DNA from: Pseudomonadales bacterium
GTDB lineage: Bacteria; Pseudomonadota; Gammaproteobacteria; Steroidobacterales; Steroidobacteraceae
Assembly (NCBI GenBank): GCA_020442965.1
Contig: JAGRJB010000265.1
Location: forward strand, 1 to 9,200
Direction: 5' to 3'
DNA length: 9,200 nucleotides
Positions 5,252 to 9,200 of this stretch are shown here, piece after piece. A program made the position numbers and the translations under genes. How positions within the stretch are numbered: position 1 is the first letter of the stretch; the number at the start of each line of letters is the position of its first letter. Below the pieces are notes generated by a model, which had not been told where the DNA came from, made no database searches, and saw only the letters and a list, made by a program, of their open reading frames with translations.

Positions 5252-7789
5252 TCAGAAACTGTAAGTCATGCGTACGCCGTACACGCGCGGTGTCGGCAAC
5301 GAGAAGCGCAATTCGCTCTTGGTGGGTTGCAAGATGAACGTGAACGCATCGGTGCCCAGCAGCGCGGTCTGTAGAACCTTGTTGTCGGTCAGGTTGGTAC
5401 CAAACACCTCCGCGGTGACATGTTCGCCACGCACGCCGAACCGCGCGTTCAAATTGTTAGAGGCACCGACCTGTGTCGCGCCGGCGAAATCCGTGAGCTT
5501 GGCGCCCTGACGCTGGAAATCGAGGCGCCCGAACCAGTCAACCCCCTCGCGCAACTTATGTGAGTAGTCACTGGAGAACGACCAGGCCGTTTCCGGCGTA
5601 GTGGGCAGGCGCCGGCCGATCGCGCCGCTGAATTTCCCATAGATCAGATTGCAATCTGCGCAATTGCCGTCGCCCAACCCGTAGCTCTTGATCTCTGTCT
5701 TGTTGAGTCCGAAGCTTGCCGACAATCGAAGATGGTCGGTGGCCTGCAACTGAGCCTCGAATTCGACGCCCTTCAGCTCCGCCTCGCCGTTGTTGACGGT
5801 GATTCCAAACAGGTTGGCGACTCCCGTGACGACCACCGGGATCGAGTTCTGAACCTGGCCGTCGAGCCACTTGTCCTTGTAGAGCGTGAGCGTCGTGCGT
5901 GCGCGCCCGTTGAGCCAGGTGGATTTGACGCCGACCTCGAGGTTGTCGAGCTGCTCCTGGTCATAGGTGACGCCCGCATTCGGCACGATGGCGCGCAGCG
6001 CGTCGATGGTGGCTTGCGAGGAAGTGGCCAGGCTTGGGTTGAATCCGCCGGGCCGGTAGCCACGGGAGAACAGTGCGTACAATGTCGAGTTGGGCGCGTA
6101 TTCGTAGTCAATCGAGATGCGCGGTGCGAAGCTCTTGAAGGTTGCCTGCAACGGATTCGCTGCCGCGCCGGTGACCACCCGACCGTTACCGCCGACGATC
6201 GGCGTGGCCTTGATCTTGTCCCACTGATAGCGTCCTTCGACGCTGAGCGTCAGAGCGTCGGTGAAATCGAAATAGGCGGCGGCAAATACCGCTGGCGTTT
6301 CGACATCGTTCCTGGTGATCGACGCCACGAACAGCGGCCCAACGACCGATTCGCCGTAGACTGTCCCACCGGGTGAACCGGCCTTGAGGTAGTTAGCGCC
6401 GACGGTCCAGCGTAGCCGCTGATCGGCGGGTGAGGTGAGCCTTACTTCCTGGCTCCAGTCGCGTAACTTGCCCTGCGAAAGCAGCAGGAACTGCTGCCAG
6501 GGGACCCGCGTCGCCGGGTTGAGTGCATAGAGCGGGTTGGGCCGATCATGACCATCGCGAGTATTGAGATCGATCAGGGTCTGGGTCTTGTCGTTGTGCA
6601 TCGCGGACAGCGCACTCAGGTTGTAACCATCGGCGAATTCGTAGTCGATTCTAAGATCAGCCTGGAAAGCCTTACGGCTAAAGCCACCTTTGGTGCGAAA
6701 CGATGGATCGAAGACGAGCCAGTTTGGGTCCGGATTGAACAGCGCATTCTGCGTCGCGGCAGCGGCGGTGTCGTAGTCGCCCGAAATGACGTGGGCGGCA
6801 TATTCGTCTGCTTGCGGCACCGTGCCGCAGAAGTAGCCGAAGGATGCGCGCGAACCGGCGGTTTGACCGAGCGCAGCGGTCCCGGCGGGGGCTTGTGAAA
6901 ATGGCACGCAGGTACCATCTGGTGCGATACGCCCGTTGAACTCGCTCGACTTCAGCGCGCCTCCCGCCGGCGGGCCGTCATCATTTTTGAACGCGTTGAC
7001 ATACGCCTTGATCTTGAGTTGGTCAGTCGGCTTGTACACCAGGGAGCCCGAGATCGACTGTGTCTTTTGCTCGCCCAAGCGCCCGCCGATGACGCCGTTA
7101 TTGGCATAGGGCCCGCCGACTTTGGAATCACGATACGTGAGTCGCCCAGTCAATTTTTCCGCGACTAGCGGACCCTCCACGCTGATACTCGCATCGCGCG
7201 TGCCATAGGAGGCGCCCTCGAGCGAGACTTTGCCCTTGAACTCGTCACCCGGCTCGATCGTGACGAAGTTGATAGCACCGACGAACGTGGAGCGCCCGAA
7301 GTAGGCGCTCTGCGGGCCTTTCAATACTTCAACGCGCGCCACGTCGACGATCGCAGGTGGTTGGGCGCCGATCACGGGTGCGCCATCGACGAAGAGCTGT
7401 CCACCAGCGTTCAGCCCGGTGTTGTTCCCGAGATATAGGCCACGGAACACCAGGGCAGTGCTGGAGCGATCGTTCCGGCCAGTAGAACCCGTTTGGTTGA
7501 CGAAGTAGAAGCTTGGCGTCATCAACATGATGTCACCGAGCTGCTTGATGCCCTGCGACTCGATGTCTTTGGCGGAAAACGCGGTTATCGCCAGGGGCAC
7601 GGTCATGAGGTTTTCCTCGACCTTGCGGGCGGTGACCATCACTTCATCGAGCATGCCGCTGGTTTGGGAGACCTGCGGCGCATTCTGAGCGAATACCGGA
7701 GGCGCGGATATCGGGCTAATCACTAGAAGCGCGGTGGCCAGCACCCAAGCTGCCGCGCCGAAGCCGAGACTTCGGTCAACTCTGCTCAT
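5252..7789 (-). CDS. TonB-dependent outer-membrane receptor
   Basis: This 845-residue gated beta-barrel imports a scarce ligand across the outer membrane using TonB/ExbBD energy. The ATG at 7789 follows a strong purine-rich ribosome site (GAGGGGGG on the minus strand, about 7795-7803). A signal peptide covers residues 1 to about 34 (hydrophobic AAAWVLATALLVI, cleavage near VFAQ). LDEVMVTARK (47-56) fits a TonB-box region. The plug follows, with VPLAITAFSAKDIESQGI, LVFRGLYLG, QLFVDGAPV and VARVEVLKGPQSAYFGRST. The barrel runs to the C-terminus YGVRMTYSF, with the expected terminal aromatic residue. Paired cysteines occur in two predicted extracellular loops (about 295-322 and 705-710). Nothing identifies the ligand; siderophore, cobalamin-like, sugar and terpenoid substrates are all possible. 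It is convergent with the FMN-binding gene and has its own 150-base upstream region. Confidence 0.96.
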   Translation of the reverse strand: MSRVDRSLGFGAAAWVLATALLVISPISAPPVFAQNAPQVSQTSGMLDEVMVTARKVEENLMTVPLAITAFSAKDIESQGIKQLGDIMLMTPSFYFVNQTGSTGRNDRSSTALVFRGLYLGNNTGLNAGGQLFVDGAPVIGAQPPAIVDVARVEVLKGPQSAYFGRSTFVGAINFVTIEPGDEFKGKVSLEGASYGTRDASISVEGPLVAEKLTGRLTYRDSKVGGPYANNGVIGGRLGEQKTQSISGSLVYKPTDQLKIKAYVNAFKNDDGPPAGGALKSSEFNGRIAPDGTCVPFSQAPAGTAALGQTAGSRASFGYFCGTVPQADEYAAHVISGDYDTAAAATQNALFNPDPNWLVFDPSFRTKGGFSRKAFQADLRIDYEFADGYNLSALSAMHNDKTQTLIDLNTRDGHDRPNPLYALNPATRVPWQQFLLLSQGKLRDWSQEVRLTSPADQRLRWTVGANYLKAGSPGGTVYGESVVGPLFVASITRNDVETPAVFAAAYFDFTDALTLSVEGRYQWDKIKATPIVGGNGRVVTGAAANPLQATFKSFAPRISIDYEYAPNSTLYALFSRGYRPGGFNPSLATSSQATIDALRAIVPNAGVTYDQEQLDNLEVGVKSTWLNGRARTTLTLYKDKWLDGQVQNSIPVVVTGVANLFGITVNNGEAELKGVEFEAQLQATDHLRLSASFGLNKTEIKSYGLGDGNCADCNLIYGKFSGAIGRRLPTTPETAWSFSSDYSHKLREGVDWFGRLDFQRQGAKLTDFAGATQVGASNNLNARFGVRGEHVTAEVFGTNLTDNKVLQTALLGTDAFTFILQPTKSELRFSLPTPRVYGVRMTYSF

Positions 7790-7814
7790 GTCATCCCCCC
7801 CTCGATCGAACTTA

Positions 7815-7827
7815 TGAGACGTTCTCA
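7815..7827. promoter_or_regulatory. Inverted repeat upstream of the TonB receptor (possible operator)
   Basis: TGAGA-CGT-TCTCA forms a 13-base inverted repeat with 5-base arms, centred about 32 bases upstream of the receptor start codon. This position suits a repressor site between promoter and ribosome site. No recognised regulator motif. Confidence 0.3.
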
Positions 7828-7874
7828 GTAGCGCGCGTATCGTAGCGCCGCCTTTCCCTCTGAGGCCATACTAA

Positions 7875-7894
7875 TTCACGTCTCGCGACATGAA
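7875..7894. promoter_or_regulatory. Imperfect 20-base palindrome upstream of the TonB receptor
   Basis: TTCACGTCTCGCGACATGAA matches its reverse complement at 16 of 20 positions. It contains ACGTCTC, the reverse complement of GAGACGT at 7816-7822 in the downstream inverted repeat, so the two sites share a 7-base core in opposite orientation. It could be a second regulator half-site; chance is not excluded. Confidence 0.3.
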
Positions 7895-7939
7895 ACCCCG
7901 TCCGGCCTTGTAGTCCACGGTACAGTCATTCCAGGGCTA

Positions 7940-8713
7940 CTACTTGTGGAGACGTGCCAGCGTTCGTTTGAGCGCGAAGTGTTGGTAGCTCGTCAGCGCT
8001 AGTGCACGCAGCTCGGTCACGCGGTGCGCTCGCGCGACCTCGAGCGCGATCCAGCCGTTGTGTCCGAGATAGGCGGGTATCGAGTAGCGCGGATCCTGTG
8101 TCAGCAACGCTTGCTGGTCTGTGCCTGCCCAGAATGCCGCGCGCCACCCCTCGTGCTGGCAGTAGGCCCTTGCAAATACACGCTTGCCGACGCGCCATAC
8201 GGGTGAGCCGAACTGCGTCCCTTCGCTGGTCGCGGGCAATGCAAGACAAACGGCGCGCATCGTCGCGAGCACACGCTGGCCACGTGGGGTGTTAGCCGGG
8301 TCGACGTCCGCCACACTCGGTCGCGCCCGTGGCGCGGGCGACTTAGGTGTCGGACCCACGCTTTCGACCAGCGCCGGGGGCGCAATCTGCTCGTATGCCA
8401 TTCGCACCAGTTCCCTGACACGATCCCACGCCAGCCCCTGGTCCAGCCGTACGCCTAACCACCCACGCGGTCCAACATAGGGCGGTACAAAAAAGTGCCG
8501 CGGCTCATCAGTCACGTATTCGCCTTGCGCGCCGCTCGGCATTGGCAGCCAGAGGGCTATTCGGCCATCGCCGTGATGATTGACCGCATACATGACGAAC
8601 ACTTTGCCGCCCTGGACCCGAAACGTACGCATGCCGTGCGCTTGCCTTTCTGCAACTCGTGGAAACGCCAGACAGAGCTTGCGCAGCGCGCGCTCCAGAT
8701 CATTGGTTGCCAT
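7940..8713 (-). CDS. Tandem YjbR/MmcQ-domain protein
   Basis: This 257-residue protein has two copies of the YjbR/MmcQ fold (CyaY-like, often annotated as a DNA-binding protein, function poorly known). The first copy covers about residues 1-112, with GGKVFVMYAVNHHGDGRIALW, RHFFVPPYVGPRGWLGVRLD and MAYEQIAPPAL. The second covers about 150-257, with VWRVGKRVFARAY, DPRYSIPAYLGHNGWIALEV and LTSYQHFALKRTL. A Pro/Ala-rich linker joins them. Single-domain family members are about half this length, so this is a duplication or fusion. I chose the ATG at 8711-8713 over the upstream GTG at 8737 because GAGGGG (minus strand, 8723-8728) is 9 bases upstream. That ribosome site overlaps the alkB stop codon, implying translational coupling. 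The Lys found in many copies is not preserved in both. Confidence 0.87.
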   Translation of the reverse strand: MATNDLERALRKLCLAFPRVAERQAHGMRTFRVQGGKVFVMYAVNHHGDGRIALWLPMPSGAQGEYVTDEPRHFFVPPYVGPRGWLGVRLDQGLAWDRVRELVRMAYEQIAPPALVESVGPTPKSPAPRARPSVADVDPANTPRGQRVLATMRAVCLALPATSEGTQFGSPVWRVGKRVFARAYCQHEGWRAAFWAGTDQQALLTQDPRYSIPAYLGHNGWIALEVARAHRVTELRALALTSYQHFALKRTLARLHK

Positions 8714-8726
8714 CGTGCTTCGCCCC

Positions 8727-9200
8727 TCATCGACCACGCCGAAACGTCAGGTTATAGCGCAACGATCCGGTCAGTGGGTGTTGTGCAGGCTTGACCGGCC
8801 GTACCGCGTGATAACGCAAGCGTGCAGGTCCACCCCACACCAAGACATCGCCGTCGGTCAACGCCACAGGTCGGCCCTTGCCGCCGCGCGTGAGTCCGTA
8901 GAACACGAACGTCGCCGGTACGCCGAGTGATACCGAGACGATGGGTTGCTCGAAGTTGGTTTCGTCGGCATCGCGATGCGCTCCCATGCGTGCACCGGGC
9001 TCATAACGATTGATCAAGCAGGCGTCAGGATCGAATTCCCCGAAGCCGGCGTGTGCCGCGGCAGTTAGTGCAAGCTGGCGAAATGCGGCTGGCATCGCCA
9101 GCCAGGCACGTCTAGCGATGGGATCGAGCGGTGAATATCGGTAGCCGCTGCGATCGCTGACCCAGCCGACCGGCCCGCAATTGGTCATCGCCACCGACAT
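8727..9200 (-). CDS. alkB: Alkylated-DNA repair dioxygenase AlkB (N-terminus beyond the window)
   Basis: AlkB oxidises N-alkyl lesions such as 1-methyladenine and 3-methylcytosine using Fe(II), 2-oxoglutarate and O2. The visible 157 residues begin with MSVAMTNCG, which is internal in E. coli AlkB (around residue 57), so roughly the first 50-60 residues lie past position 9200. The Met at the window edge is not the start. The catalytic parts are all present: YSPLDP, DACLINRYEPGARM, the iron ligands H75 and D77 in AHRDADE, IVSVSLGVPATF, GDVLVWGGPARLRYHAV with the distal His, and SLRYNLTFRR with the two 2-oxoglutarate/catalytic arginines. The gene's 3' end carries the ribosome site for the YjbR-domain gene, making a two-gene unit. 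Confidence 0.95.
   Translation of the reverse strand: MSVAMTNCGPVGWVSDRSGYRYSPLDPIARRAWLAMPAAFRQLALTAAAHAGFGEFDPDACLINRYEPGARMGAHRDADETNFEQPIVSVSLGVPATFVFYGLTRGGKGRPVALTDGDVLVWGGPARLRYHAVRPVKPAQHPLTGSLRYNLTFRRGR

Noticed and set aside
5240..5255. CTGAC/GTCAG inverted repeat between the convergent FMN-binding and receptor genes, as a bidirectional terminator
   Set aside because: Arms are only 5 bases, 3 of which arise automatically from two facing TGA stops, and there is no T-tract.
5732..6376. 214-codon plus-strand open frame inside the TonB receptor
   Set aside because: It is antisense to barrel sequence with a normal receptor reading frame; no supporting signals.

Overview
The window is high-GC chromosomal DNA from a Gram-negative bacterium. 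It encodes a TonB-dependent outer-membrane receptor, Sec and Tat export signals, and an AlkB closely resembling the enterobacterial protein. I infer a proteobacterium, most likely a gammaproteobacterium of the Xanthomonadales/Steroidobacter/Nevskia kind, but no rRNA or other phylogenetic marker is present to prove it. Coding density is high, no gap between genes exceeds 170 bases, and I see no insertion sequence, phage gene, tRNA or CRISPR array.

Layout. (1) Positions 1-588: the start of argG and, just upstream of it on the same minus strand, the arginine repressor gene argR. A tandem ARG-box operator covers the argR start region. (2) Positions 690-1418: a plus-strand gene for a secreted protein of unknown function. 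(3) Positions 1493-2895, minus strand: a flavin transferase of the ApbE family overlapping a four-helix, histidine-containing membrane protein. (4) Positions 3061-5243, plus strand, divergent from ApbE: a small helical protein, a methyltransferase carrying a twin-arginine export signal, and a secreted FMN-binding protein with a covalent-FMN attachment motif. (5) Positions 5252-7789, minus strand: an 845-residue TonB-dependent receptor, convergent with the FMN-binding gene and only 8 bases from it. (6) Positions 7940-9200, minus strand: a tandem YjbR/MmcQ-domain protein overlapping the 3' end of an alkB gene that runs off the window.

How the genes may work together. argR-argG is ordinary arginine control. 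The central block (1493-7789) looks like one functional locus. ApbE attaches FMN to a threonine of exported FMN-binding proteins, and the neighbouring membrane protein has histidine pairs that could hold heme and pass electrons across the inner membrane. The FMN-binding protein has the acceptor motif. Unusually, the same presumed operon contains a Tat-signal methyltransferase and a conserved-looking small partner, and it abuts a TonB-dependent receptor. I infer an envelope redox/uptake module that processes an imported substrate; the substrate cannot be read from the sequence. The role of an exported methyltransferase is the main puzzle, because SAM is cytosolic.
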